64,000 nt of DNA from Paenibacillus sp. IHBB 10380 (GCF_000949425.1 NZ_CP010976.1:806001-870000), one strand, 5' to 3'; counted from the stretch's first letter, positions 16,965 to 26,521 are shown. Notes: generated from the sequence alone by a model not told the origin. Translations and numbers: made by a program.

Positions 16965-18785
16965 TTGAGTGCCGGACAAGGCAATATACCAGAAAAAATC
17001 ATCGACGCTGTATTAGAGCATCATGATATCGTGGATACGGTAAGTAAATATGTTCATTTAACGAAACAAGGAAAGTACATGAAGGGCCTTTGTCCGTTTC
17101 ATTCGGAGAAAACTCCTTCATTCACAGTGACACCAGACAGACAAATTTTTTATTGTTATGGCTGCGGTAAAGGTGGAAATGCCATCAAGTTCATGATGGA
17201 AATCGAAGGATTATCTTTTCCTGAAGCTGTGAAGATCATGGCAGAAGAGAGTCATATTGTGGTGCCAGAGATTCAGGGATCTTCGGCTGTATCACATAAT
17301 CCAGAGAGAGAACGGCTGATACAAGCGTATGAATGGTCAGCTAAATTCTATCATTATCTGCTTAAGAATACAGAGCACGGTAAGCCTGCAATGGAGTATT
17401 TGCGATCCAGAGGATTCACTGATAAACTCATTGATCAATTTCAGATTGGGTATGCACCGGACTCCTGGAATACCTTAGTTCAATTCCTTACCAAGCGTTC
17501 ATTTGATCTTGAAGAGATGGAAAGAGGAGGCCTGTTGTCAACTCGTAGTGATGGTAGCGGCTGTATTGATCGTTTTCGTGATCGCGTCATGTTTCCGATA
17601 ACGGATAGGAACGGTAAAATCATTGCTTTTGCTGGTAGAATACTTGGTGATGGACAGCCCAAATATTTGAACTCCCCTGAAAGTAAGCTATTTAACAAAA
17701 GTCGCACCTTGTACAATCTACACCAATCGAAGAGTGCTATTCGTAAATTAAGGCAAATTGTTCTTTTTGAAGGCTATGGAGATGTCATTTCATCTTGGGA
17801 AGCGGGAGTACACAATGGTGTAGCAACGATGGGGACTTCCTTAACAGAAAGTCATACTGCAATGATCAAAACTATGGCCGATGAAGTATTGGTATGTTTC
17901 GATGGGGATCGTGCAGGACAAGCAGCAGCAATGAAGGTTATTCCCTTACTTGAAAGTGCTGGATTGAACATTAAGATATGTGTGTTAAGTGATGGGCTAG
18001 ACCCTGATGGATTCGTGCAAAAGTACGGCGGCGAAAGATATATGAATCAAATTATTGAGGGCGCCGTTTCCACTACGAAATTTAAACTTATATATCTCAA
18101 AAAAAACCATATACTGCTAGAAGAAGATGGAAAGATTTCGTATATGAAAGAAGTCCTTCCGATCATTGCCGCTTTACCATCCTCGACAGAGAGGGAAGTA
18201 TATTTAAGGGAATTATCTTCTGAACACCATCTTTCTTATGAAAGTCTTAAGCAGGATTGCAACTTGATTCGGCAACATATGCAAAAAAACATGCAGGATG
18301 GGGATAATATTGAGCAAGAGTGGAATAATGGTAGGCATAAAAAAGGGAAAGCCCCAGCACCTATTTTATTACCTGCTTATCATACCGCTGAGCGAAGACT
18401 CCTCTCCTTAATGCTTCAGGATGCCGAAGTTGCACGTTATGTGGGAGAACACCTCGGAGATGCTTTTAACATTGATGATCATGCAGCTATTGCTGCTTAT
18501 CTATATGCCTATTATGCACTAGGCAAACAACCGGATATCAGCCGTTTTATGTCATCGCTTCATGACGATCAGTTGGAGAAGACACTCATTTCTATCTCCA
18601 TGATGGATACACCTCGTGATTGGAATGTCCAGGTTCTTGATGATTGTATTCGAGAAGTTCTTAAAGTTCCTCAACAACAAGAGATTGATCAGAAAAAAGA
18701 AGAGATGATGAGTGCAGAACGTTCTGGTGATTTTTTACGTGCGGCACAAATTGCAAGTGAGATTATAGCCCTAGAGAGGCAGTAA
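16965..18785 (+). CDS. dnaG: DNA primase
   Basis: A 606-residue DnaG primase. The N-terminal CHC2 zinc-binding domain shows C43, H46, C64 and C67. The catalytic core with TOPRIM contains the LFEGYGDV segment and the acidic FDGDRAGQ motif, and a helicase-interaction domain follows (about 440-606). It makes RNA primers for replication and binds DnaB/DnaC-type helicase. I favour TTG 16965, giving SAGQGNIPEKIIDAV and preceded by gaaggtggt; an in-frame ATG at 16911, inside yqxD, would add 18 residues that do not look conserved. dnaG-sigA follow each other with 45 bp between. Confidence 0.95.
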   Translation: MSAGQGNIPEKIIDAVLEHHDIVDTVSKYVHLTKQGKYMKGLCPFHSEKTPSFTVTPDRQIFYCYGCGKGGNAIKFMMEIEGLSFPEAVKIMAEESHIVVPEIQGSSAVSHNPERERLIQAYEWSAKFYHYLLKNTEHGKPAMEYLRSRGFTDKLIDQFQIGYAPDSWNTLVQFLTKRSFDLEEMERGGLLSTRSDGSGCIDRFRDRVMFPITDRNGKIIAFAGRILGDGQPKYLNSPESKLFNKSRTLYNLHQSKSAIRKLRQIVLFEGYGDVISSWEAGVHNGVATMGTSLTESHTAMIKTMADEVLVCFDGDRAGQAAAMKVIPLLESAGLNIKICVLSDGLDPDGFVQKYGGERYMNQIIEGAVSTTKFKLIYLKKNHILLEEDGKISYMKEVLPIIAALPSSTEREVYLRELSSEHHLSYESLKQDCNLIRQHMQKNMQDGDNIEQEWNNGRHKKGKAPAPILLPAYHTAERRLLSLMLQDAEVARYVGEHLGDAFNIDDHAAIAAYLYAYYALGKQPDISRFMSSLHDDQLEKTLISISMMDTPRDWNVQVLDDCIREVLKVPQQQEIDQKKEEMMSAERSGDFLRAAQIASEIIALERQ

Positions 18786-18830
18786 TTGAGATGGTTACAT
18801 GGTTGTTTCTAGGGAGGAGGGAGTCGAATT

Positions 18831-19964
18831 ATGGCGAATGATCAGCATACTGAGATAGAGACAGAATTAACGCTTGATCAAGTGAAAGACCAATTGATTG
18901 AGCAAGGTAAAAAGAGGTCCACGCTAAACTACAAGGACATTATGGAGAAGTTATCACCATTCGATCAAGATCCTGAGCAAATGGAAGAATTTTATGAACA
19001 TTTGAGCGATTTGGAGATTGAAGTTGTCAATGAGAACGATGAGGAAGTGAATACTCTTCGTCCTAATGATGACTCTGAGGGTCGTGAAGGTGACGAGATG
19101 AGTTTCGATGATGATATATCGTTGCCCCCAGGTATCAAGATTAACGATCCTGTGCGGATGTATCTCAAAGAAATCGGTCGTGTACAATTATTATCGGCAG
19201 ATGATGAGGTACAATTAGCGAAACGTATTGAAAATGGTGATGAAGAGGCCAAAAGACGTCTTGCTGAAGCCAATCTACGACTCGTAGTTAGTATTGCTAA
19301 GCGCTATGTAGGACGTGGAATGCTGTTCCTCGATTTAATTCAGGAAGGTAACATGGGGCTTATCAAAGCTGTTGAGAAGTTTGATCACACTAAAGGATAC
19401 AAATTTAGTACGTATGCAACCTGGTGGATTCGTCAGGCGATTACGCGTGCGATTGCAGACCAAGCACGAACAATTCGAATTCCTGTGCATATGGTAGAAA
19501 CGATTAATAAGCTGATCCGTGTATCACGTCAACTTCTACAAGAATTAGGTCGTGAGCCAGCACCAGAAGAAATTGCTCTGGAGATGGAGCTAAGCGTTGA
19601 AAAGGTACGGGAGATTATGAAGATCGCTCAAGAACCCGTCTCACTCGAAACACCAATCGGGGAAGAGGATGATTCACATTTGGGAGATTTCATTGAGGAT
19701 CAGGAAGCCTTGGCACCCGCAGATGCTGCAGCTTATGAGCTTCTCAAGGAACAGCTTGAAGATGTATTGGATACGTTAACTGAACGTGAAGAGAATGTAC
19801 TTCGACTTCGTTTCGGTCTAGATGATGGACGTACAAGAACGCTGGAAGAGGTCGGTAAAGTGTTCGGAGTCACGCGTGAACGGATTCGTCAGATTGAAGC
19901 TAAAGCTCTTCGTAAATTACGTCATCCAAGCCGCAGTAAAAGGCTGAAGGATTTTCTCGAATAA
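18831..19964 (+). CDS. sigA: RNA polymerase primary sigma factor SigA
   Basis: A 377-residue vegetative sigma-70 factor. Region 1.1 is short and acidic. Region 1.2 ([11 protein letters not shown]), region 2 ([38 protein letters not shown]), region 3 and region 4 ([33 protein letters not shown]) are all intact. The ribosome binding site agggaggaggg is very strong. It closes the yqxD-dnaG-sigA operon and is followed by a terminator. Confidence 0.97.
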   Translation: MANDQHTEIETELTLDQVKDQLIEQGKKRSTLNYKDIMEKLSPFDQDPEQMEEFYEHLSDLEIEVVNENDEEVNTLRPNDDSEGREGDEMSFDDDISLPPGIKINDPVRMYLKEIGRVQLLSADDEVQLAKRIENGDEEAKRRLAEANLRLVVSIAKRYVGRGMLFLDLIQEGNMGLIKAVEKFDHTKGYKFSTYATWWIRQAITRAIADQARTIRIPVHMVETINKLIRVSRQLLQELGREPAPEEIALEMELSVEKVREIMKIAQEPVSLETPIGEEDDSHLGDFIEDQEALAPADAAAYELLKEQLEDVLDTLTEREENVLRLRFGLDDGRTRTLEEVGKVFGVTRERIRQIEAKALRKLRHPSRSKRLKDFLE

Positions 19965-19976
19965 ATCGTTATATTG

Positions 19977-20013
19977 GACCTTCTGCAGCTATTTAGGCAG
20001 CAAGGTCTTTTTT
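19977..20013 (+). terminator. Terminator after sigA
   Basis: A hairpin gacctt...aaggtc with an inner tgc/gca pair is followed by a run of six T. Confidence 0.85.
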
Positions 20014-20082
20014 CTAGGGTAAGATAAGCCTTGTCATTGTGATAGACATAGAAAGGTATTTCTTTCTTTTGGTATTTTTTCC

Positions 20083-20388
20083 TTGATTTGTATTGTTTGT
20101 TTTTATTTTAGCTCTTTTCCTTGGCCAATGCAAATCATTACGGCATTAATTATGGTAAGCACATGTTATGGTTTTGCAGGTGCATATCGTTTACGCTTAC
20201 CTTTATTAAGCCTTTTGTTAGCTGGGACTGCTAGTTTAATGATGATGGGGTTTGGCGTATGGCTCATAGCGACCTAAGCCATAGCTATATTGATCCCTAT
20301 CCTTATTGGTGGCTGTGGTGCGATATGGGCATTGCTAGGGCATGTGCTACGCATTGGATTAATTCATTATTGCGGATTAGGGCCTTGA
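20083..20388 (+). pseudogene. Probable remnant of a small membrane protein gene
   Basis: An open frame starting ATT or ATG-equivalent near 20083 encodes 64 strongly hydrophobic residues (two membrane-like segments) and stops at TAA 20275-20277. The same frame then continues for another 36 hydrophobic codons (AILIPILIGGCGAIWALLGHV-like) before TGA at 20386. There is no good ribosome binding site and the initiator is unclear. Uninterrupted hydrophobic coding on both sides of a single stop suggests a decayed gene. Bases 20389-20513 hold no gene; only a short imperfect stem (around 20453-20475) is visible. I do not recognise the family. Confidence 0.4.
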
Positions 20389-20513
20389 AGTAGATGTCTT
20401 GTTGTTTCATCAGATAGAGATGCAAAATATATGTTTCTAGGTATCATTAAAGTGGTATCCGCTTTAGCGGTACTATTCTTTACAAGAAAAAAATGGATTG
20501 CGTGGGTGGCAAC

Positions 20514-21287
20514 ATGAAATTATCAAGAAGATTACAATATATTATGGAACAACTTCCTCATGGAAGCAGACTTGCTGATATCGGGTCTGACCATGCGTTA
20601 TTACCTGTAGCTGCTATTAAGAGTGGCAGGGTTATTCAGGCGATTGCAGGTGAGGTTAATGTAGGTCCACTAGATGCTGCATCTAAGCAGGTATTAGCAG
20701 CCGGACTTAAAGACCAAATATCGGTTAGACTTGGAGATGGACTAGAGGTCATAGCTGCTGGAGAAGTGGATGTTATTACGATAGCGGGTATGGGTGGAGG
20801 ACTAATTTCAAGTATTTTGAACAGTGGACAAAATAAGCTACAAGGGGTGAAGATGCTCGTACTTCAACCTAATGTAGGTGAGGATATATTACGGCGATGG
20901 TTACTGGACAATCACTGGGTACTAACATCGGAACATATTATGGAGGAAGATCGTAAGGTCTATGAAGTGTTGACAGCTGTCCCAGTGTCTGGTGATTACG
21001 ATCAATCTAACGAGGATCTATATCGTGAGTATACGTTACATCATGCCACTGCACCCGAAGTAGAGGTTACGATGTCCACATTGCTCCGTATGGGACCATG
21101 GCTTTTGAAGAATCCCAATCCGATATTTATTGCAAAGTGGATGTCAGAAGTTCTTAAATTAGAGCGTATATTAGAATCCATTAATACATCTAATTTATCA
21201 TCATCAGAAGAAAAGTCTAAAGAAGTATCGGAGGAAATCCAGCAGATTAAGGGGGTGCTTGCATGTTTGCAAAAGGACAGACTGTAA
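20514..21287 (+). CDS. trmK: tRNA (adenine(22)-N(1))-methyltransferase TrmK
   Basis: A 257-residue class I SAM methyltransferase that methylates A22 of tRNA. The SAM-binding LADIGSDHALLP motif and the AGMGGGLIS block (the N6/N1-adenine-type catalytic loop) are typical of TrmK (B. subtilis YqfN). The C-terminal region is coiled coil. I use ATG 20514 preceded by gggtgg rather than an upstream in-frame ATG at 20493, because MKLSRRLQYI matches the family N-terminus. It overlaps the next gene by 25 bp. Confidence 0.93.
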   Translation: MKLSRRLQYIMEQLPHGSRLADIGSDHALLPVAAIKSGRVIQAIAGEVNVGPLDAASKQVLAAGLKDQISVRLGDGLEVIAAGEVDVITIAGMGGGLISSILNSGQNKLQGVKMLVLQPNVGEDILRRWLLDNHWVLTSEHIMEEDRKVYEVLTAVPVSGDYDQSNEDLYREYTLHHATAPEVEVTMSTLLRMGPWLLKNPNPIFIAKWMSEVLKLERILESINTSNLSSSEEKSKEVSEEIQQIKGVLACLQKDRL

Positions 21288-22378
21288 TTCAATTCATGGA
21301 GCAGCTTGCTCCTAAACACTTGGCTGTACCTGAAGATAAAATTGGTCTTCAATTAGGTAGTTTGCAAAAAGAAATTCAGAATGTCTTGATCGCTTTAGAT
21401 ATTAATGATGAAGTGGTGGAAGAAGCGATCAAGCTTAATGTCGATCTAATTATTGCACATCATGCGATTATATTCCGGCCACTTAAGCAGCTACAGACCG
21501 ATACACCGATGGGTAAAATATATGAAAAGCTAATCAAACACGACATTTCCGTCTATATCAGCCATACTAATCTCGATATAACGGAAGGTGGTATGAACGA
21601 CTGGATGGCGGAGGCACTGGGGATTGAGCAGGGTGTACCTCTTGATGAAGTGCATACAGAGCAGCTTTCTAAGCTCGTCGTTTTCGTTCCTAAGAGTCAT
21701 CACCAGCAAGTATTGGATGCCATTCTAGGGGCGGGCGCAGGCCACATTGGTAACTATAGCGATTGTAGTTTTAGTAACGAAGGATATGGAACCTATAAGC
21801 CTCATGCGGGAACTAACCCTTATCTAGGGACAGAAGGTAAACTTGAAACAGCTGAAGAAACACGTATTGAAACGATTGTGCCTCAGAGCATCCGAAATAA
21901 AGTAGTGCAAGCTATGCTAAAAGCACACCCATATGAGGAAGTAGCTTATGATCTATATTCTTTGGATCTTAAAGGCAGGACCTTTGGTTTGGGTAGAGTA
22001 GGGAAGTTAAAAGCTGCGATGTCACTATCTGAATTTGTAGAAGTTGTCAAAAAAAATCTACAAGTCGATCATGTACGTGTCGTTGGCGATTTGAATCGTT
22101 CGGTGCGGAAGGCGGCAGTGCTTGGAGGGTCAGGAAGTCGATATGTCTCTCCTGCAATATTTAGAGGCGCAGATGTATTGGTAACGGGAGATATCGATTA
22201 CCATACAGCACAGGATGCATTAATGGCGGGAATTGCCCTCATTGATCCTGGTCATAATGCAGAGAAAATTATGAAATCTAAAGTGGCTGAATGGATGGAA
22301 CATAAGCTTCAGGAAAAGAAGTATGAAACGAAGGTACATGTATCTGTCGTTAATACGGAAACTTTCCAATTTATGTAA
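21263..22378 (+). CDS. Nif3-like dinuclear metal centre protein (YqfO type)
   Basis: A 371-residue Nif3/YqfO protein with the three-part layout of the long Bacillota form. The N-terminal metal-binding half includes IIAHHAIIF. An inserted PII/CutA-like domain (about 125-240, LVVFVPKSHHQQVLDAI to PYEEVAYDLY) follows. The C-terminal metal-binding half includes GSGSRYVSPA, VTGDIDYHTAQDA and DPGHNAEK. It is a GTP cyclohydrolase I type 2-like hexamer of unknown physiological role. It begins inside trmK, showing coupled translation, and precedes the RNase P RNA gene. Confidence 0.92.
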   Translation: MFAKGQTVIQFMEQLAPKHLAVPEDKIGLQLGSLQKEIQNVLIALDINDEVVEEAIKLNVDLIIAHHAIIFRPLKQLQTDTPMGKIYEKLIKHDISVYISHTNLDITEGGMNDWMAEALGIEQGVPLDEVHTEQLSKLVVFVPKSHHQQVLDAILGAGAGHIGNYSDCSFSNEGYGTYKPHAGTNPYLGTEGKLETAEETRIETIVPQSIRNKVVQAMLKAHPYEEVAYDLYSLDLKGRTFGLGRVGKLKAAMSLSEFVEVVKKNLQVDHVRVVGDLNRSVRKAAVLGGSGSRYVSPAIFRGADVLVTGDIDYHTAQDALMAGIALIDPGHNAEKIMKSKVAEWMEHKLQEKKYETKVHVSVVNTETFQFM

Positions 22379-22393
22379 TACGTGCATTTAGGG

Positions 22394-22422
22394 TTGTATA
22401 GTTATTAAAATTATTGTAGAAT
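22394..22422 (+). promoter_or_regulatory. Promoter of rnpB
   Basis: TTGTAT at 22394-22399 and TAGAAT at 22417-22422 with a 17-bp spacer predict initiation near 22429, which coincides with the first base of the RNase P RNA helix P1. Confidence 0.65.
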
Positions 22423-22429
22423 ATGTAAT

Positions 22430-22855
22430 GTTGTCCCGAAAGTTTAACAGACAATCGCTGGTGGTGTTTAAGGCACCACGAGAGGAAAGTCCGGGCTCCA
22501 TAGGGCAGGGTGCTGGATAACGTCCAGTCAGCGCGAGTTGAAGGATAGTGCCACAGAAATGGACCGCCGATGGCCGCTTAGCGTGCACAGGCAAGGATGG
22601 AACCGAGGTGTAAGAGACCCCGAGGAACGCTGGTGACTTCGTTCCTGGTAAACCCCACTTGGAGCAAGACCTAATGGAACGCACGCTTTCTCTTTCGAGG
22701 GAATGCATCCTTAGCCCGAGGCGCGTTCAGGTTGGTCGCTGGAGCCACTCAGTAATGTTTGGCCTAGATAGATGATTGTCGCTTGGAGTGGGAGGGTAGT
22801 TCCCGTATATACCACGAATAGCACAGAACCCGGCTTACGGTAAACTTTCACAACT
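22430..22855 (+). ncRNA. rnpB: RNase P RNA, type A architecture
   Basis: The catalytic RNA of RNase P, which removes 5' leaders from pre-tRNA. Universal core segments are GAGGAAAGTCCGGGCTC (P4 5' strand region) and CAGAACCCGGCTTAC near the 3' end; the ends pair through GAAAGTTTA and TAAACTTTC (P1), with a further GTTGT/ACAAC extension. Several stretches match the ancestral type A form, as in E. coli: CATAGGGCAGGGTGC, ACCGCCGATGGCC, a GGAGCAAGACCTAAT-type segment and GGCCTAGATAGATGATTG. Bacillus-type B RNAs lack the ACCGCCGATGGCC region. Position after nif3 also differs from B. subtilis. Confidence 0.95.
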
Positions 22856-22892
22856 ATATACAACACTCATATTTACAACTGATTACTAACGA

Positions 22893-22943
22893 AATGGCAG
22901 TGTCTTACGGTTTAGAGCCGCAAGAACACGGTCATTTTTTTAT
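22893..22943 (+). terminator. Terminator downstream of rnpB
   Basis: An imperfect hairpin (aatggcagtgtcttacgg with ccgcaagaacacggtcatt) is followed by seven T. Confidence 0.65.
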
Positions 22944-23087
22944 TTTAGAAATATAAGCAGTAAAGTATAAGTTTTCACTATACGTTGCCTATTTTAGACA
23001 AATATACATACACACTGGACAATCGTACAAACGAAATAGGTAAATATTTAATAACCTATATCAAAATCAGGAAAGGAGCTACATCAT

Positions 23088-23351
23088 ATGAGCGATAATT
23101 GTTTCCAATGTCCACCTGCGGACCCCGTTATATGTGACCCTATTATTGTCTTTGAAGATTATTACTACCCACAAATTGTTCCTATTGTTCATACAGTTAA
23201 AGTGGTAAAGAGAAATCATTGTGTTCCTGTGCCGAAGCATATTTATAATTGTATTACTGAGGAACAAGAGGTAAATGTCTCCGGATACACTTCGAAAAAG
23301 GCGGTTGCTAAAGTATCTCAATGCTCCAAGAAAAAAACAAAAAAGAAGTAA
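23088..23351 (+). CDS. Small Cys/Tyr/Val-rich protein, probably a CotD-like spore coat protein
   Basis: An 87-residue protein with an N-terminal Cys/Pro segment (CFQCPPADPVICDP), an aromatic stretch EDYYYPQ, an IVPIVHTVKVVKRNH...VPVPKH region and a lysine-rich tail. The pattern, a His/Val/Pro core with Cys at the ends and a very basic C-terminus, resembles CotD-like inner spore coat proteins of Paenibacillus and Bacillus; this is a resemblance, not a proven homology. A strong aaaggag site precedes the ATG and the gene has its own terminator, so it is a single-gene unit. I could not find a confident sporulation sigma-factor promoter. Confidence 0.6.
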   Translation: MSDNCFQCPPADPVICDPIIVFEDYYYPQIVPIVHTVKVVKRNHCVPVPKHIYNCITEEQEVNVSGYTSKKAVAKVSQCSKKKTKKK

Positions 23352-23367
23352 TCATACAAAAACATCA

Positions 23368-23406
23368 AACAATCCGTCTCTAAATGAGAGATCGGATTGT
23401 TTTTTA
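23368..23406 (+). terminator. Terminator of the coat-like gene
   Basis: A long stem (aacaatccgtctct with agagatcggattgtt) is followed by T. It lies between two convergent genes and may also serve the protease gene on the other strand. Confidence 0.85.
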
Positions 23407-23458
23407 ATAATATTTAGAAAGTATAAACTTGCTGCTAAGAGAGTTTAGCATATTCTCA

Positions 23459-25354
23459 TTAATGAGTTATCTGCTTTTTACGTATAACGGACTGCATCTG
23501 GCTTTGTACATGCTGTGGCCAGAATTGTAAGGGGGCTCCTCCATTACCCGCAGCTTGAAGAGCTTTATAAATATCAATCTGTCCATAACCATAATACTTA
23601 TCGTGACCACTAGTTCCTAAATCTACCACGCTGCTCCGCATAAGGTCCATGACTTCCACATTCGTCAGTTCAGGATTTCGTGAGCGGATTAGACCTGCCA
23701 GCGCAGCAACGTGAGGAGTGGCCATGGAAGTTCCAGAGAGGGAAGCATATTGCTTACCCGTGTAGGTACTGGCTATACTTTCGCCTGGTGCGACTACATC
23801 CACATAATCTCCATAATTAGAGAAAGAAGCTCGCTGCATGTTGGCATCCGTGGCTGATACGGAGAACACTTCGGGATAAGCAGCAGGATAACCAGGACGT
23901 TCTGTATTGTCGTTCCCCGTTGCAGCGATTAATACGATGTCTCTGTCATAAGCATATTTAATAGCATCATGTAGAAATTGCGAATCAGCATAGTTGCCAA
24001 GGCTCATATTAATCACTTTGGCTCCATGATCTGCAGCCCATATAATTCCCTCAGACACAGAATAAGTAGTTCCTGCACCTGAATTATCGAGTGCTTTCAC
24101 AGGCATCACTTTATTGAACCAGCTAATCCCAGCTACGCCTTCATTGTTATTCACAGATGCAGCAATAATACCGGTGACATGCGTTCCATGACCCACATCA
24201 TCTTTAGGAGGATTTGAAGGGTCGATGACATTATACCCCGGTGCTAGAACTCCCTGTAAATCAGGATGATCTGTTTCAACACCCGTATCCACTACAGCGA
24301 TAATGACATCTTTGCTACCTTTAGATAAGTCCCACCCTTTGCCTGTCTCGATAGCCGGAAGATTCCACTGATATTTGCTGTAAAGAAGGTCATTGGGTAT
24401 GTTTGAATTCATCGTTTGGTTTGGTTTATCTTGGAGATCATTGGTTAAGTACAGATAATGGGGCTCCGTATATTCAGGATTATATTTTTTCTTGAAATAA
24501 GCATTAAGCTTATGGTAATCCATATCAGAGGAGTGAAAAACATAAGAGTATCCCATTTTTCGAACCCATGTACTTCTGACTTCCTTAGAGATATTAACCA
24601 TCTCTTTGTTGGTGAGAGGTTCGCGAAAATGGACTACAATTTCATTCTCGTAATAATGGCTCGCCTTTTCATTGTCATGTCCTGTTTTAACTTTAATATC
24701 ACGTAATGTATCTGTATGTACAGATTCAATGCGGTAATTCCCTTCCTTTGGGTATGGGATTAAACGTAAATTGTTATCCTGATGTTTTTTGACTTCATTT
24801 AGGATCTTTAGATTCATTACCGTAACCACGCCTGATAGTCCTTTTGGTGAGGGTTCAGCGATTATAAAATATTGTTCACCATTCACTTCAAAAGTAGGTG
24901 ACTGATATGATTTTTGTTTACTAATATTATTTTTGGCAATCATTTGATAGTTGGATAATTTTGATTTTTTTTTAGAGATTAAGGACATATGGTTAGTTGT
25001 ATAAGGATATTGTTTATGATGGGTGAAATCATACCAGGTAATGCTGACTATATGATCATGAGCTTTTAGAAGCTGCTCTACATGCTTCGTTATTTGCTTC
25101 GGATTAGCATTGTTTAAGGTGTTTACTAACGTGGACATGTGCCTTTGGGCATCTGATCGGGACAACAAATGGGTGGATGTAATATCTTTTTGTCTAATTT
25201 TTAACTTCACCTTATCTTCTTTCTGTGGGGGTAGTGCTTCTGTGGTTGTGGAGAATGAGTTGTTGGAATTACTTATTCTAGGCAATACAATAATCAAGGT
25301 TAGGACAGCTATACTAGCTAGTATGCCTAATAAAGTCATTGCTCGGCGGAACAT
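23459..25354 (-). CDS. Membrane-anchored S8 family serine protease (subtilase)
   Basis: A 631-residue subtilase. One N-terminal membrane segment (about 6-25, without a clear cleavage site) precedes a long region of about 290 residues with no motif I recognise, then the peptidase S8 domain (about 340-605). The catalytic triad is intact: D356 in VVDTG, H389 in GHGTHV and S543 in GTSMATPH; the oxyanion asparagine is N481. The domain order suggests a surface protease held in the membrane, with the pre-domain acting as propeptide or sensor. The ATG has an excellent taggaggtg site. It is the only minus-strand gene in this part and is not part of an operon. Confidence 0.92.
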   Translation of the reverse strand: MFRRAMTLLGILASIAVLTLIIVLPRISNSNNSFSTTTEALPPQKEDKVKLKIRQKDITSTHLLSRSDAQRHMSTLVNTLNNANPKQITKHVEQLLKAHDHIVSITWYDFTHHKQYPYTTNHMSLISKKKSKLSNYQMIAKNNISKQKSYQSPTFEVNGEQYFIIAEPSPKGLSGVVTVMNLKILNEVKKHQDNNLRLIPYPKEGNYRIESVHTDTLRDIKVKTGHDNEKASHYYENEIVVHFREPLTNKEMVNISKEVRSTWVRKMGYSYVFHSSDMDYHKLNAYFKKKYNPEYTEPHYLYLTNDLQDKPNQTMNSNIPNDLLYSKYQWNLPAIETGKGWDLSKGSKDVIIAVVDTGVETDHPDLQGVLAPGYNVIDPSNPPKDDVGHGTHVTGIIAASVNNNEGVAGISWFNKVMPVKALDNSGAGTTYSVSEGIIWAADHGAKVINMSLGNYADSQFLHDAIKYAYDRDIVLIAATGNDNTERPGYPAAYPEVFSVSATDANMQRASFSNYGDYVDVVAPGESIASTYTGKQYASLSGTSMATPHVAALAGLIRSRNPELTNVEVMDLMRSSVVDLGTSGHDKYYGYGQIDIYKALQAAGNGGAPLQFWPQHVQSQMQSVIRKKQITH

Positions 25355-25589
25355 CTCTACACCTCCTAATATGTATAAAAGTTAATGATAGTGTTAGATA
25401 TTGGGTCCCCTTTTATACTTGGGTATTTATGGGGAATGCCCACCATTCTAAACGAGGATAGAGACATAAAAAGGATACCGCTCTAGAGCAATGTATGATA
25501 GGATAGACAAGGAAATTGTTGGTGAAAGTAAGGGGTTATAATTATTATGACCGCTATTGATGAAGGTACAATAAGGGGGAGCTAGCGTT

Positions 25590-26096
25590 ATGTCAGCAGC
25601 CAATATTCAAAAATTGTGTGAAGCCACTAGAGAAAAACTAATATCTTCTATTGCAACTTTGGAACCTTTCTTGAATGAGAATGCATTACCAGAACTGACA
25701 AATGATCAGCAGGATGAGGAAACGATTCTTTTTTACAAAGGCTTTTTATCTGAGCTTCGTCACTTACTTGTCTTTTCTGAAGTATCCTATGAGAAATTAG
25801 GTATAGTTCTTCGCCGAGCTAATTTTGATATCGAATTTGCTGAGAAAGCTTTATATAACGTATATCATCACTGTGTTAACAACTTCTTCTATCCTAAAAA
25901 TGAAAGCTATTCAGAAGATGGTCGCTATGCGTATACTGGACAAGATGCTATTCGTTTCCGTATGAAACCCGTTCAGGCAGCTCATGATCTTATTATGGAT
26001 ATCACGAAAGTGTATGAAGAACTTAGGGACGATCTTGTATATTACGAAAGTGATTATTTGACGGAGCGTCGGATGCAAGTAAAAAGTAGGGTCTAA
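25590..26096 (+). CDS. DUF3907 family protein (YpuI-like)
   Basis: A 168-residue, mostly helical protein similar throughout to B. subtilis YpuI. Landmarks are the YKGFLSELRHLLVFSE segment, EKALYNVYHHCVNNFFYPKNE, the DGRYAYTGQDAIRF motif and the final YYESDYLTERRMQ. The function is unknown. The start ATG is preceded by taagggggagc. A TATAAT-like box is present at 25537-25542, but the possible -35 (TTGTTG at 25516) is only 15 bp away. It ends at its own terminator. Confidence 0.85.
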   Translation: MSAANIQKLCEATREKLISSIATLEPFLNENALPELTNDQQDEETILFYKGFLSELRHLLVFSEVSYEKLGIVLRRANFDIEFAEKALYNVYHHCVNNFFYPKNESYSEDGRYAYTGQDAIRFRMKPVQAAHDLIMDITKVYEELRDDLVYYESDYLTERRMQVKSRV

Positions 26097-26126
26097 AAAT
26101 AACAATATATAAGCTTAATTTATACT

Positions 26127-26167
26127 ACGGCTGATTTATCCTTTAGAGGATAGATCAGCCGTTTTTT
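26127..26167 (+). terminator. Terminator after the YpuI-like gene
   Basis: A near-perfect stem (cggctgatttatcc with ggatagatcagccg) is followed by six T. Confidence 0.9.
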
Positions 26168-26260
26168 ATGCTGTAAGTCATATTTTTGACATCAACTAAC
26201 AGTTGCGTAGTCGCATAGTCGTTTCATGTAGAGGAGACAATGTAGGAGAGGTGATAATTA

Positions 26261-26485
26261 ATGATTAATGAGCCCAGAACATACGTCAAATGCAGTGTAA
26301 GTAACTGTAACTATTGGGGTGAACACAACGTATGTCGTGCAGATCAAATCATGATTGAAATCGACAGTCATGCCAAGATTAATCTGAAGGAAGAGTATGG
26401 AAAAGAAGATTTTGTTGATCACAAAGACAAAGCTCAAAGTTCATCGTCAACTTGTTGCCTGACATTTAAACCGAAATCGTCTTAA
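26261..26485 (+). CDS. DUF1540 domain protein
   Basis: A 74-residue protein whose N-terminal half shows the DUF1540 pattern, V-K-C-x-V-x-N-C-x-Y-W-x-x-x-N-x-C-x-A, with three clustered cysteines at about 10, 15 and 24 and a C-terminal CC pair. The spacing looks like a small metal-binding or disulphide-linked fold. These proteins are common in spore formers; function unknown. The ATG follows aggagaggtg. It lies 36 bp before the next gene and they may be co-transcribed. Confidence 0.85.
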   Translation: MINEPRTYVKCSVSNCNYWGEHNVCRADQIMIEIDSHAKINLKEEYGKEDFVDHKDKAQSSSSTCCLTFKPKSS

Positions 26486-26521
26486 TAACATGATTTCTAT
26501 TCCAATGAGGGGGTTTTGGGT

